NCBI GenBank assembly: GCA_034509735.1
Contig: JACGWO010000008.1
Location: 10,675,864 to 10,739,863 of the forward strand
Reading direction: 5' to 3'
Origin: Sesamum alatum
Taxonomy: Eukaryota > Streptophyta > Magnoliopsida > Lamiales > Pedaliaceae
DNA length: 64,000 nucleotides
Shown here: positions 10,672 to 22,343 of the stretch, in pieces
How the letters are laid out: the number at the start of each line of letters is the position of its first letter
Numbering within the stretch: position 1 is the stretch's first letter
Translations under genes and position numbers: made by a program
The notes under the pieces: generated by a model
Databases searched by the model: none
Told to the model about the DNA's origin: nothing
The model's input: only the letters and a program-made list of their open reading frames with translations

Positions 10672-12003
10672 TTATTGGGACTGCCAGTCTTTCTTGATCT
10701 CGAACGTGTAGTTCAGCTCGAGATAGCACTTGTTGTCATCATCAACAAACTGTAAGAGAATGCATATTCTTATTACAACAAGCGCAATTCAAACCGACCA
10801 ACTGTGTATAATTAGAGAACCATAGTCATAGAAAGGACAAGAACCTGTGTTTTCGCTGAGTACGATCCTCTGGCAAACATGCCAGACGGGGTTGTCTCCT
10901 CCGGCATCTCATGGGTGTAAGCCTCTGGCTGAGGACTGAAGGTCCCAATCATCTCCTTGGTGCTGTCCACTGAAGAAAACAATTGATTGCAGAAACGGAA
11001 ATGTTTAGCGTAACGACAACAATGATATATAGAAATGAGAGATGACTAGAAGGGGGAAGTATGATGAACCTTTGAGGCCGGTTTTCCAGACAGTGTTCTT
11101 GTACTTGAGGCCTGATACGATGTTGTTGCTGACCCTGAAAGTAAACTTAAGGCTGTATTTGCTACCCTCTTTCAATGTAAACCAGGAGCCTTGCGGGTTT
11201 CCATCATCAGGAATTGGGAGAAGAATGTCGTCCCGACCAGGGGACACAATTGCAAGGTCCAGGATTTTCACTTCTGGGTCAAGAGTTTCTACCACACAAA
11301 CAGACAGAAAATTGAGCCAGTTATATCTCGACAAAAGCCATAAAATATTACAGTAACTGTAGATGGACAAGATGATGAAATTCAAAATTTGAGTTGCCAG
11401 ATTTTTAAATCAGTCCCAAGAATTCTCAACTTCTTTGGTCTGGTCCCCACATCAAGATCTATCAGAATTTAAGATTTACAGTATAGGATTGAGCAGACAA
11501 CATCAGAAAAGTTTGAGTATTCCCAGAATTCTTGGCTTCTTGCTTCTATTGAGAGAGAGAGAGAGAGAGAGAAAGAAAATGGTAACCTCCAACGGACTCA
11601 ACATCCACACTTCCAAGGAGCTGTTCCTTCCACCTCCTCAAACTCTCATCATCCTAATTCTCAGAACATGATAAGAAAACACAGAATTACCACAACATCA
11701 AACATCAAAGAAAAAAGGGTACATGTGTTTATGTTGTAATAAAAATGGAAAAAGAAAACACACCTTGTCCTTCTCAGACAACTCCTTGAGAGTGCACTGA
11801 GGACCCAACTGAATCTTGGTCTCAGTATCATCATCATCTTCATCCTCAGTAGTATAAAGAGAAGCCTCGCTCATCTTCCTGCTAATACTCCCCTCATTGT
11901 CACCCCCACTCTCATGATCCTTATTCGTCTCGCTTCCCTCCGCCTTGTTCTCATCAAATCCCATGCCCTTGGAACTTGAAGCTACTCCAACAGCCAAAGA
12001 CAT
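10672..12003 (-). CDS. RhoGDI (SCN1/GDI1-like): Rho GDP-dissociation inhibitor (RhoGDI), 5 exons, 242 aa
   Basis: Exons on the minus strand: 12,003-11,764, 11,653-11,587, 11,288-11,070, 10,969-10,845 and 10,749-10,672; every intron has GT-AG ends and phases agree. The ATG at 12,001-12,003 gives MSLAVG, then an acidic disordered arm (SEASLYTTEDEDDDD), LGPQCTLKELSEKDKDDESLRRWKEQLLGSVDVESVGETLDPEV, and the immunoglobulin-like domain with LAIVSPGRDDI, WFTLKEGSKYSLKFTFRVSNNIVSG and TPSGMFARGSYS. It ends in FEIKKDWQSQ. Plant RhoGDIs hold ROP GTPases in the GDP form, extract them from membranes by binding the prenyl group, and so restrict polar growth sites such as root-hair initiation. Length matches the family (about 240 aa). 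The frame is intact. A GA microsatellite sits in intron 2. The neighbours are unrelated. Confidence 0.95.
11551..11572. repeat. (GA)n microsatellite in RhoGDI intron 2
   Basis: Eleven GA units between exons 2 and 3 of the RhoGDI gene. Confidence 0.95.
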
Positions 12004-12228
12004 CAACAATTCACACTCTTGTCTTCAGGACAAGAATCCCAAAACCCACACTAACCCCACCAGCTTCTCCCCCACACCCAACAATGTAAACAACAACTGG
12101 GAGAGAACAACAACCCCAAGAAAATAACTAAACAGACAGAAAATATGGAGAAATAAAGAACTGGTTACTGAGTAAGAAATCACAGAGCTAATGAAGAAAA
12201 GGGCCTTAAAGAATACAAGAGTTGAACA

Positions 12229-12264
12229 GAGAGAGAGAGAGATTTTTTCATGGAAAGTATATAT
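12229..12264 (-). promoter_or_regulatory. Core promoter of RhoGDI: TATA and CT tract
   Basis: On the minus strand ATATATA (12,258-12,264) is followed about 20 bp later by a (CT)n run (12,242-12,229), the pyrimidine patch common at plant start sites. This predicts a 5' leader of about 220 nt. Confidence 0.55.
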
Positions 12265-12289
12265 GGAATGGGTCCTGTGGTGATCCGGA

Positions 12290-13490
12290 TTGTGAGTAAA
12301 TGAGGAAAGAATGTGTAAAACTAATTTATTTTCTTTTTCTTTTTTAAAAAATAAAGGGAAAATAAAGTTGAGAGGTAGAGGTAGAAAGATGGATCGTGAA
12401 GGTCACTTACGTGTAAAGAAAAGAAAAATGCATGGTACCTTTGACCTCTTCTCATATGGATATGATTGGATGTGGCTCACATGAACCCACTTGTAGTTGA
12501 TTGTAACTCCACCCTGTTATGTAGCCTGGGTTCAGGTGATTCTCTGGCCGACCGTTGCGTTATTCAGGTTCTGATTGCTAAAATGGGAGATTAGTTCCGC
12601 TGGTTTTGGAGGATGATTGGTTTTTACTATTTCTAGAGAGAAATGATTTGCTGTGACTCTGCCATTAGTCAAAGATTTAGTGTCCTCGGGAAAGGGGTGA
12701 TCTGATCTTTTTGTTGTGATAGGAATTTGCTGACTTTTTGCTGTCAAAATCCATCCATTCAAGCAAAGCAATGTTTTGTTTACATGTATGTGCCTCAAAT
12801 TTATAAGACTGCTGTTGGGATGAAATGAAATGCTTTCATAAACCTGAGAAAATGAATTGATTTAAGAGAAGAGAATGTTGCTGTAAATGTTTGCTTAAAA
12901 TTGGATTCTCCTAACATTCCTATGTTGTTGATGAGAAATGTTTGAACATGTGTTGTATTAATCAGACTAAAACAGAAATTATTTTGGACATATATCTGCT
13001 GCAACCAGATTGAATACTTTATTGTAATATGGTTTCATAGAACTAGGCTGGTTTATGTATTATGAAGCATGAATTGTCAATCATCCATGGCCAATCCTAC
13101 AATGTTGTGTCGTTGTAGATACCATCGGTAGTCGCTACCGATCAATAGAGAACTCGTAATAATCATAAATGAACAACACAATCATATGCTAGTTTAACCT
13201 TTCACAAACTTCAACCTTTGGCAGGTACAAATCTCGGTTCACTTTAACGACTGGTATAGCAGTATTTGTCATACACATACATGTTAATATGAAGCAAAAA
13301 AATTTCAGCCGACCTCAGAAGATACAGAGGAGTGCGAGGCATCTAAAAGCGTCCTGGAAGACTGAACGTTAGGCCCGTATGACCTCCTTTTTAAACTGAG
13401 GGCTCTCTCTAAGCTAAAGGTAACAGCAATACTAATACTTCAACAAGGATCATGAATGGAATTACTACTGGGTCGCATAAATTTCACCTG
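12290..13490. other. Intergenic, no gene recognised
   Basis: Contains the RhoGDI upstream region and, from roughly 13,490 leftward, the probable 3' UTR of the next minus-strand gene. Short ORFs have no recognisable features. A small hairpin, CGGTAG with CTACCG, lies near 13,125-13,140. Confidence 0.45.
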
Positions 13491-13498
13491 AAACAGAA

Positions 13499-15313
13499 TC
13501 AATTGCTTCCCCATTTTCCCACCACTCTGTCTTTCACAGAAACAGGTGCAGTAACTTCCACCTGCGGTGTGTCAATGTTTCCAGCAGTAGGATATATCCT
13601 ATTCATAATGTTTGATGTAAGAAAGGAAAATGCAGTCCGTGTCCCTCGCAAAACGAACAACAATGGGTTGACAATTACAGCGAGCATCACATCTCCTTTA
13701 GCCACTATAAGATACTGCACCAATGGAACAATGTACATAAGATACTAGTGTATAAACAATTTGAGAACAAGAAACATAGAAAGACTTCTAGGGGAAGAAT
13801 CCGACCGTAAGTTGTAGAGTTATACTTGTAAAAGTTGCTTACCACAACAAGAATTCCTAAAATTGCAAGACTTGCTTGCTGTGCTTCCTGCCAGAAACGA
13901 TCACCATCAGACCCACCGAACCACCCACCCCATCTGAACCAACCACCTCCCCCTGAATTTCCTCCCCCTCCTGCTTCCTCTCTCTTTTTGATTTCTTTGT
14001 CCCATTTCTCAAACTCCGTTTTCTTTTCACCAAGGGCACTTTCTAATGCTTTTCGAGCCTGTTCCTGCAATTCGACAGTAAATGGATATGAACAACAGAT
14101 GAACTTTTTCAAAATTTTCAGTGGCTTGAGATAGCAATTCAGGATAAACTTATGATGATCCCCGTAGGCTTAGAAGGAAGTTTTCTCCTATTGAAACTTG
14201 ACAAAGTTGCAATTTAGGTAGTGACAGTTTCCCTCACGAATTAAGAGACTGCCAGCCTCCACCTACCAATCCTGCAGTCTGAACATACGATGGAGCATGA
14301 TGCAGGCCAGTTGATCTCAAAGAGTTGTTGCACGTTGGCATTTTAAAGCTAGTTTCCTTTTGCATACCCGACAAAATTCTGAAATTTATGCTCACCGGCC
14401 TTCTTAAGTCCGCTAAGCCCAATTTATCAGGAAATCAGGATTGACATCGTCGCCTAGCCGACCCATAACTCTAAAGCTTTACATTCTTTTAACTGATCTA
14501 GTTGTGGAATCCTTTCTTTATTAGTTCTTGTATGGATATTCCTCCATCACGAAAAGGTTCAAAGAGATGAACTCCACTAGCAATAGAAATCAATTTATTG
14601 AGCTTTCTTTAATCCTTAGTAAATAACTGAGTTTCCAATATCAGCAGTTACAACATGTCCCAATTTATCATTATTCCCCCTCAAATGAACAAGTTATCCA
14701 CTCCCAGAACAATAAGACAGTTACTCGTTCCTTGAGAGAATTGATGTCTAAGGACCTTCATTCAACAGCATTTCCTCAGAGCCTCAGGTTCCAGACATAA
14801 AATTACAAAAGAAACACCGGTAATTATGACATTTCAAAACTCACTTCTGCTAGAGCTTACTATGAACCCAAAACCTTGAGATTAGCCCCACCAGAAACTT
14901 CCAACATCAAGACTACTAGAAAACCGTGCAATCCTGCTTCTAGCTCAAAGGAATTTACCTTGAATCTGAATACTTATATCTAATACCTGGCTACAAATTC
15001 AGCGTCTACAAGTAAGAATCTGTTAAAAGGGAGATAATCAGAATCAGCGGAAGCTTCTAAATTGAACTACAATGACCTAATTCCATAACCCGCAGAGTAA
15101 AAATACAGTTCCGTCTTAAATTAATGAAGTGAGCAAATGCAAGTGGATAAGAACCTGTTTCCGATTATCGGAGAAGAGGCAGGAAAACTTGCCGTTGCAC
15201 TTTACGGAACATTGAACAGAGACCCAGCTCTCGTTCGAGTGAGCTGAACTCCGCCGTGAAAGGGTTCCGTTAAGCCCGGGGACGGGCGAGCGTAGGATTA
15301 AAGCCTGCGCCAT
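13499..15313 (-). CDS. Glycine-rich membrane protein, probably plastid-targeted, 198 aa, 3 exons
   Basis: Exons: 15,313-15,155, 14,064-13,843 and 13,714-13,499, all GT-AG and phase 0 (53, 74 and 71 codons). The ATG at 15,311-15,313 starts a Ser/Arg-rich, acid-poor N-terminus (RSPVPGLNGTLSRRSSAHSN) of transit-peptide character. Residues 54-84 form a charged helix (EQARKALESALGEKK), residues 85-104 are Gly/Trp-rich (WFRWGGWFGG), and residues about 117-150 contain one or two membrane segments (SLAILGILVVYLIVAKG, VMLAVIVNPLLFVL). The tail ends VKDRVVGKWGSN. The layout matches a conserved uncharacterised plant family annotated as glycine-rich or chloroplast membrane proteins; the function is unknown. 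Intron 1 is about 1.09 kb. The gene is divergent from EMC3 with 323 bp between the two start codons, so they probably share a promoter. Confidence 0.85.
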
Positions 15314-15636
15314 TGCTCCTCTGTTCCCCCTTTGCACTTGTTGAATCTTACTCTATAGTGGGAAAAATTCCTGGGCTATGTTAAAACTTAATCTTGGGCT
15401 TTTCTGGGAACAGCCCAATAGGCTTTCGATACCAAAACTTATTGGGCCTCTTAGTGGGCTTCCGCTTGGCCCATAAGTGGGAAATATATTGTTGGGCTCT
15501 ATTTGGGCCGTCAGATGATGGTGGATCCAATAGTACTGGAAAGACGGCCAGAAGGTAGACTAGGCAGCCGACGGTGGCCGTGGGAATTACGAAGTTGAGA
15601 AAGGTGCCGGAGCAGAGAATACTGAAGGAAAAATCA
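15314..15636. promoter_or_regulatory. Bidirectional promoter with eight site II (TGGGCY) motifs
   Basis: TGGGCC or TGGGCT motifs in either orientation lie at 15,372, 15,395, 15,412, 15,443, 15,455, 15,468, 15,493 and 15,504, eight within 138 bp. Site II elements are bound by TCP transcription factors and typify plant housekeeping and organelle-biogenesis genes, often in divergent pairs. There is no strong TATA box near either gene; AAATATATT lies at 15,482-15,490. Confidence 0.8.
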
Positions 15637-16414
15637 ATGGCGGAAGATTTGGTTTTGGATACAGCGATCAGAGACTGGGTGTTGATACCGTTATCAGTGG
15701 TGATGGTGCTCATCGGAGTCCTCCGTTACTTCGTGTCCAAGCTCATCCGCTCCGATCAAGTTCCCGATCCGAAAATCGTCATAGAAGGGTGATTTCTTCT
15801 GCGTATTTACGTTTTCGGTGGAGAGTTTGCTGTTTAAACGCTTGATGGTTGTCAAATTTTGAGTTTTGAGTTTTTGCTCTCAGGCAAGTGATAATTGGGG
15901 CAAGGAATCTTAGGGCTGCCGCAAATTTCATTCCCGCTAAGTCGTTTCGTGCCCGTAGGTATTATTACAGCAATGAGGTCAGAGTTCCTGTTTCTTGAAT
16001 AATTTTCATTTTTGTGAACTTTTTTCATTTTATCGAAGGTTGAATTTTATTGCATGTAATAGTTGGAACTTCTGCTTTGAATCTTGATAATGGAAATTTA
16101 AAGAAAATCAGTTATGTGGAATAAGAAGATGCACGTAATCATCTGGAGGAAATTAAGATCTTGGGTTCGTAAATCGTAATATGTTTATAATTTTTATTGG
16201 GCAGACACTTACTTTCGCGTGGGTTAACTTTTTTCTTCTCTGGATTTGTAGCAGGTTTGTCCTTCAACTTATTCTCTTATTTCTTCTGTCGTGGTGCATC
16301 TGAATGTTTACATATGCTTTTATGTCGAACTCACTGATCCTTAGCTTTCCTGCTCCATTTGTGCCGGTTTTTAGTCCGTTTGTACTTCACATGCTGAAAC
16401 TTTCAATGATTATA

Positions 16415-16637
16415 GGGTTTAATGCAATTTACCCCTGTGATATTGCAAATGAGCAAATTACCCCATATAGCAATTTATCACCCTGTCTAGGGAAGTAAAT
16501 TGCTTCATTTTGAAAAACATAGGGGAATAAATTACTTCATTTTAGAAAATACAAGCGGGTAAATTGCTATTTAATTTTTGATAAGGGGGTAATTTGCGCA
16601 TTAGCAATATCACCTGGGGGTTGCTTGCATTTTTCCC
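16415..16637. mobile_element. MITE-A copy, 223 bp, 10-bp TSD, in an EMC3 intron
   Basis: Starts GGGTTTAATGCAATTTACCC and ends TTGCTTGCATTTTTCCC; palindromic body with GAAAAACATAGGGG. Flanked by perfect AATGATTATA on both sides (16,405-16,414 and 16,638-16,647). Confidence 0.9.
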
Positions 16638-16649
16638 AATGATTATACT

Positions 16650-17886
16650 CAGGGATGTCAAATGGGCGGGTTGGGTCGGGATTGGGTTGGGTCCAAATGG
16701 GTCGAGTCCAAAATGAGTTGGGTTAAATATGGGTCTGAATCAATGGGTTCTAAGTAGGTCGGGTCTCAGATGGGTTGGGTCGGATCAAGTAAACATTTTT
16801 TATATTTAATATTTAAAAATAGAATTTTGGATAATAAGATTATGATATTTTTAATACAACTTGTAAATAGTACGTCTAAATTTGTATTATGTATTGTTTC
16901 TGAAAAGTAACCATGTGCATTAAATATTTATTTGTTAAACTATAAAATGAAAAACTCGTAAGGTTTACAAAAATACTGCATTTTTCAAAATAAATCATGA
17001 AATGAATAGTATGCAATCAATTTCTCCATAATTGTTTGTAAAATTGAATTGTGGCTTTCAATCGTAATAACAATAGTTATCTTTCTATATTGATCATACA
17101 TGTTCATTCATTATAAATTATGCTTATATATTAATATTTGATGTATTCATTGAAATTTTAATATAATTGTATACTATCAATTTATTCAAAAAAATAAAAA
17201 TAAATAATTTTACATGGAAACATATGAATTGCAAGGTTTGACTATTTTATAAAATATTTCACTTTTCTTTTGTTGCTTGTTAATTTGAAAACCATTATTT
17301 TACTAAATATATGTTGAAAAATTTGTTTCTCATAAAAAATGCGAAAAGTTAGAAATGAGAAGTAATTAGTAATATATAGTACAACTAAATCAACAATGAA
17401 TCTAAGCAATTAAATCACTTGTTGAACCCATTTAAGACCCATCACCAATCCATATAAGATCCATGGTGCAAAAAAAAAATAACTAAGTTAAATTAAAACA
17501 TACTTAATATGTTTTGGTAAATTTGTTTCTTATAAAAAATGTGAAAGAAGTTAGAATATATGAAATTAGTTAGTGATGAGGTTGGACCCATTTAAGACCC
17601 ATCACCAACCCACCTAAAACCCATCACTAACCCATATGGAATTCATGATTATAATTATACTAATATCTTTCATAAATTTTATTAGATTACTAAAATTTTA
17701 TTATATTGACTAATAGAGTACTAAACATGAAGAACTCATTTAGCATCCATTAGAACCCACAATCTATTTAAATTTATTTAAACAAAACCATATTGGACCC
17801 ATATTAAGAAACGTCAAACCCAAATCAACCTAAAATTAGGTGGGTTGGGTTGGAACCATGGGTTTCCACCCATATTGCTACCACTA
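16650..17886. mobile_element. Non-autonomous hAT element, 1,237 bp, 8-bp TSD
   Basis: The left end is CAGGGATGTCAAATGGG, and the right end reads TAGTGGTAGCAATATGGG on the minus strand, matching the degenerate hAT terminus. Flanked by perfect ATTATACT duplications (16,642-16,649 and 17,887-17,894). Subterminal regions are rich in GGGTTGGGT-type words and ACCCATCACC words. The interior is AT-rich with no transposase. It lies in an EMC3 intron. Confidence 0.88.
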
Positions 17887-19644
17887 ATTATACTAAATGT
17901 CATGTGTTGAGCTCCATATTCTGCTAAAACTGACAGGAGTAACTGCACATTTTGTTTTCCAGCAAAAATTCCATTTCCACTTACTCAGAGATTCAGGGCA
18001 ATGTTGCAAAACGGTATAGACTTGAGTACTGTTGATGTCAGCTACGTCAGCAGTCGTTCCTGGTATTTGGTGAAACGCCTTGTAGGGTAGGATTGTAGAT
18101 TATAATGATGTGTGAATGCATACGATGATTTACCTTTATTTTTTGGCAGGTATTTTCTCAATTTATTTGGACTAAGAGGTCTTTTTAGCCTTATACTTGG
18201 AGAAGATAATGGTTGGTATTTCTTGAACTTCTGTTCCATTCTAATCTAAAGTGGTCCATATGTTTATGTGCTTGCATGTTGTAAAGAAATTGTGTGGTCG
18301 GATGAATGTCTAAAGTTTTGTTTGGGTTGATTACTTTGAATATGATGGGAAACTAACAGAAAACATCTTTCACTATGATCAGCTACTGATGATGCAAATG
18401 GGTGGATTTGGGTTCGACCCCACAAGGGTATGGTTTTCAAAAAATATATATATCTGCAATTTCTTTGACACATGTAATGCATGTGCAAAAGGGGAATCCA
18501 AATATGTTGGTATCTTCCAAAACTCCTTCTCAACTGTGCAGGTTTGTTTCTAAAGTTGATTAAATTGGTCAGTTGATGAGCAATAATGGGTTCTTGTGCT
18601 GAAAATTGCAAATTTTATAAGCCAAATACTTCACATCCTAAGATCAAGAAGTACTTCCAACAAGATCTTGTTCAACCAATAAGAAAGGAAAAGTACTTCT
18701 TGTCGATTGTCCGCTATATTTTGCAAAACCATGGCCTAAGGCAGTGCTAAATGAATATACTTTTGCCATGTAGGTGACAGTTGTAGTCTTTGATCTGTGT
18801 GTATTTTGAACGCAAGACATTTATTTAACATGAATCTGCTCACGTTACAAAGTTTAGTATTTACACTTCAGTAATGGCTGTCGACAAAAGGCAATTATCT
18901 GAAGCAAAATACAGACACTAAAGCAAGCACATACTCGCACCTTCCTTTCTCTTAGATTTAACACATATACAATTTTGTTGAGTTTTGCATTATTGGTTCA
19001 GAGCCTGGGTGCGGAGATAGATGGTCTAGACATCGTCAACATGATTGGGCGTTACCGAAATTTGAGCAGCGAGCAACAGCAGCACTGAAGAAACTTGTCA
19101 GCTGAGAAATAAACTGCGTTAGCTGCCTGTAGTAAAGAAGTTGGCGTGGATATCAAGTACCAGCATAGAGGTCCATAAACACCACCTCCTTGTTCTTGCA
19201 TGTTTCCTTTGTTCATTTTACTTTAATCAAAGGAATTATACACTGCGCTGGGCGTTGATTTCGTCAACTAACTCGATTCTGCTCACTTTTCTTGTATGAT
19301 TACGGACATTTTCATCAAGGATATATGTATTTTTTTTCATCACTGTATAAATCCCGCGAAAACCTGGGATCCTCTGTAGTTGGATAACATTGCATCTTAT
19401 GACAGACAGCCTTTCAATGGTGGACCAGAGATGTAAAGGCATGTCTGATGAACCTTGCACTAAAATGTTGTGCCATAAAGTGACTGAAGAATCATGCTGG
19501 AAAATCAAAAACCTCGGCTCTACCACGCAATTGCTTTTGTCTGGTGCAGATTTTAAGGAAGCCGATATGCTCCCTTGTCATGATTTCACCGGATCATCAT
19601 GGAGACACGGGCTCGTTAGTGACCGAACGTATTTATGATCAATC

Positions 19645-19822
19645 GGAAAATTTTTGTTCGGACTAGGTTTGGTTGAACGAAATTAATCATAGAGCAAGTT
19701 TGTTACACTTGTTATGTGATTGGTAACTTTTCTTGAACTGTACACCAGTCACACAATAAGTGTATTACTTACCATATAATTGTTTCTGATCTGATCAAGT
19801 CAGGTTCGGACTGGAATTTCCT
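19645..19822. mobile_element. MITE-C copy, ~178 bp
   Basis: Terminal inverted repeats GGAAAATTTTTGTTCGGACT and, on the minus strand, GGAAATTCCAGTCCGAAC. The interior is palindromic around CAAGTGTAACAAA-like and ACACAATAAGTGT words. It resembles 30,182-30,358. No clear target duplication. Confidence 0.75.
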
Positions 19823-19829
19823 CCCATAT

Positions 19830-21745
19830 ATTGATGTGAACAACTAATTTTTTTTAAATTATACTCTTGGGAAATTGTAAGATGACATGATTTTGTGTTC
19901 AGAATAGGTTTTAATTAACAACCATTAATTGGGATTTAATGTATGAAAAAAGTATAATTGATTCAGTCAAGAACGGAATAGTTTGTGCCCCTCACGACTG
20001 ATTTAATAACTGATAGTTCATGTGAATTTAAATTTGCAACGGAAGCCTCTCACATATGATTTAAATTTAAATTTACGTGGAGGCATCACAGACATCTTTA
20101 ACAGATTTTTTGAATATAATGTGACATTTTGAGGGTACTGTTTGTTGTCAAAGACTTGGGAACTGACTATTTCTTCTTTTCCACCATTGAAAAGAAAAGA
20201 TAAAGAAGGACTGTTTCTTCTTTTCTTTTCATTTTTACTTCTCTCTCTCTCTCTCTCTTGAATGGGCCTGGTACTTTGATAAAGAAAAGATATCTTATAC
20301 AACAACCCAAGTGAAATTCGTGGGGCCCATAAGGATGACCCCAGCCCAATTATGGGCCCCAGGGTGACCCAATTGTAACTATGTTCAAGTTATTTTTTCC
20401 TTTTGTTTTTCCCCTCAATTGTTCTCTTTCACCTCACTCTCATAATTACCTATCCTATTGGGAAATAATAATTTCAGGGATTTCTTTCCTTTTGGACTAT
20501 ATGCTTTGTACTCTTTTTGCCCTCTAATTATTGAGAAATATTATGCACTTTTAAATTATTAACTAATTTGATTTATACTATATACATATATATGATGTGG
20601 AGCTGCATAGGGTTTTGAAAATTTACACAAATATTCACAACTCTTTATCAATTGCAAAACGAGCCAAGATCTGCATCTTTTATATTCGAGTTGTATTGAG
20701 GTCTGATTTGAACTCGATTATGCACGAAGTTATTATGACCACCAGACGTCCATAGATAAATTGTTTATGTAAATCGTACAACTCAAAATATTTATAAATA
20801 TTAGTCTTTATCGCCACGGGTATAACTTTTGACAAACTCTCATGACCTTCGTATTTCCTCTTCTTAGTCCTTTAGCGATTGAAGGACTATAATTGGGTAT
20901 TTTAACTTACATGTCAAACTCTTGTGGACTTTTTAAATTCGAACATGCGTCAATCAATAAACATATATTAATTCATTTTCATTAAATTTTAACAGTCTTA
21001 AGATTGTGCGACTTAGAACCATTGTTTGGAAAAATTAATAGAAATAAATATATTTACATCTCATGATTTATAGTCTATTTACTCATACATTTTAGATAAT
21101 TACATATACACCCACAAGATACGTCAACATCATATACACAAACTACCCGAACTTCTTGAAAAACTATATATACACGCGTTAAAAACTTCGACATCATTAC
21201 ACAAATCATCTCAAGTTTTTTTACATCAAATATAATTTCTATAATTATTTAAAAGATAAAGATAATTTGTATAAAGTTTAAGTAAAACGGATAATCACTT
21301 TACCTGACTTTCTGACTGTGGACAGGCAGTTACCCCATACATGCTCTTACAACCTTGACGAAGACGAGCATCTTTCCAACATAGTTAGCCTAATTTGGTC
21401 AGTTTTACCCTTTGTGAAGAGGCATCTCTTCTCACCATATTATAGTTAACATTTAAGTTTCTAACACAAAGGTTTTATTATTTACCTACTAGGGTAAAGT
21501 TTCCATTTTCTAGTAAAAATCTCTAGACTTTATTCTTTTAAGTGTTACTTATTTAACAATTATTTTATTTGTTAATAAAATCATACTATCTTATATGATA
21601 AACTAAGCATTAAACTTAACTATGTCATTTTGTAAATGGCCTAATTTAAAATTAATTGATTTATACTGTTATATTACTGACGCAACAGACTTTTGAACTT
21701 TTTTCATGCAGTATCGATTACATTTATATTGTAAATTTTATATCA
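19830..21745. other. Intergenic, no gene recognised
   Basis: AT-rich. Includes a (CT)n microsatellite at about 20,240-20,260 and GGGCCC-containing sequence at 20,320-20,370. No convincing ORF or RNA. Confidence 0.45.
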
Positions 21746-21757
21746 TTAGCGATTAAA

Positions 21758-22333
21758 GGCTAAATTGCTTTTTTTGTCCCGTAAAGAAGGGGCAGTGTCT
21801 TTATTGGTTCCATAATTTACGGATTTTGTTTTTTGTCTCAAAACTATTTAAAAGTTAATCCCAAAAGAATTTTTTCGTTATCTTTTAATGGCAAGTGATA
21901 GAACTCCATTAACCTCCAATTGATAAATTGCTTTTTTAGTCCCACAAAGGAATAATTATTACCATGTTTTAATAATGATTGAATAAAAGATTGATTGTTG
22001 ATTTAATAAAATCATGCATTAATTTATTGATTAATGACAAAAATTGATAAAATTGAAGTTTTGGATTAACTTTGCAATTTTTTTAACAATTTTGGTAACA
22101 ATTTTTTTTCATAAATCGGGGGACCAAAAAAGCAAACCCCCATCTTTTGTGGGACCAAAGCAGCAATTTAGTAATTTGGGGTTAACAAATTTTTACCACT
22201 TGCCATTAAAACTTAACGGGAAAAGTCTTTTGGGACTAACTTTGTAAATTTTTTAATAGTTTTGGGACCCGTAAATCATTAGACCAAAAAAGGCACCACC
22301 CCTTCTTTGTGGGACCAAATCTGCAATTTAGCC
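21758..22333. mobile_element. Inverted-repeat element, 576 bp, imperfect 10-bp TSD
   Basis: Starts GGCTAAATTGCTTTTTTTGT and ends CCAAATCTGCAATTTAGCC, inverted complements. Long arms carry words for 'GGGACCAAA' and 'TTTTGGGACTAAC' in opposite orientations. Flanks AGCGATTAAA and AGCGTCTAAA match at 8 of 10 bases. No coding sequence; a Mutator-like non-autonomous element is plausible. Confidence 0.8.
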
Positions 22334-22343
22334 AGCGTCTAAA

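Larger units (their letters stand above)
15637..19105 (+). pseudogene. EMC3: ER membrane protein complex subunit 3, broken copy
   Basis: EMC3 is the Oxa1-like insertase subunit of the EMC, which places transmembrane helices into the ER membrane. Segments: 15,637-15,788 (MAEDLVLDTAIRDWVLIPLS, first membrane helix), 15,884-15,977 (to RARRYYYSNE), 16,205-16,254 (TLTFAWVNF), 17,963-18,062 ([14 protein letters not shown] to SSRSW), 18,150-18,211 (YFLNLFGLRGLFSLILG), 18,383-18,427 and 19,002-19,105 (stop 19,103-19,105). Splice sites are GT-AG throughout. Defects: the roughly 40-residue exon expected between residues 82 and 83 is absent from the 225-bp intron; segment 3 has one extra base after AACTTTTTT; segment 6 lacks about 14 bases after GCTACTGATG; segment 7 lacks one base, so IVQHDWALPKF becomes another frame. 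Exons 1-2 and the promoter look intact. Alternatives are assembly errors, or a degenerate duplicate whose functional paralogue lies elsewhere. Confidence 0.87.
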
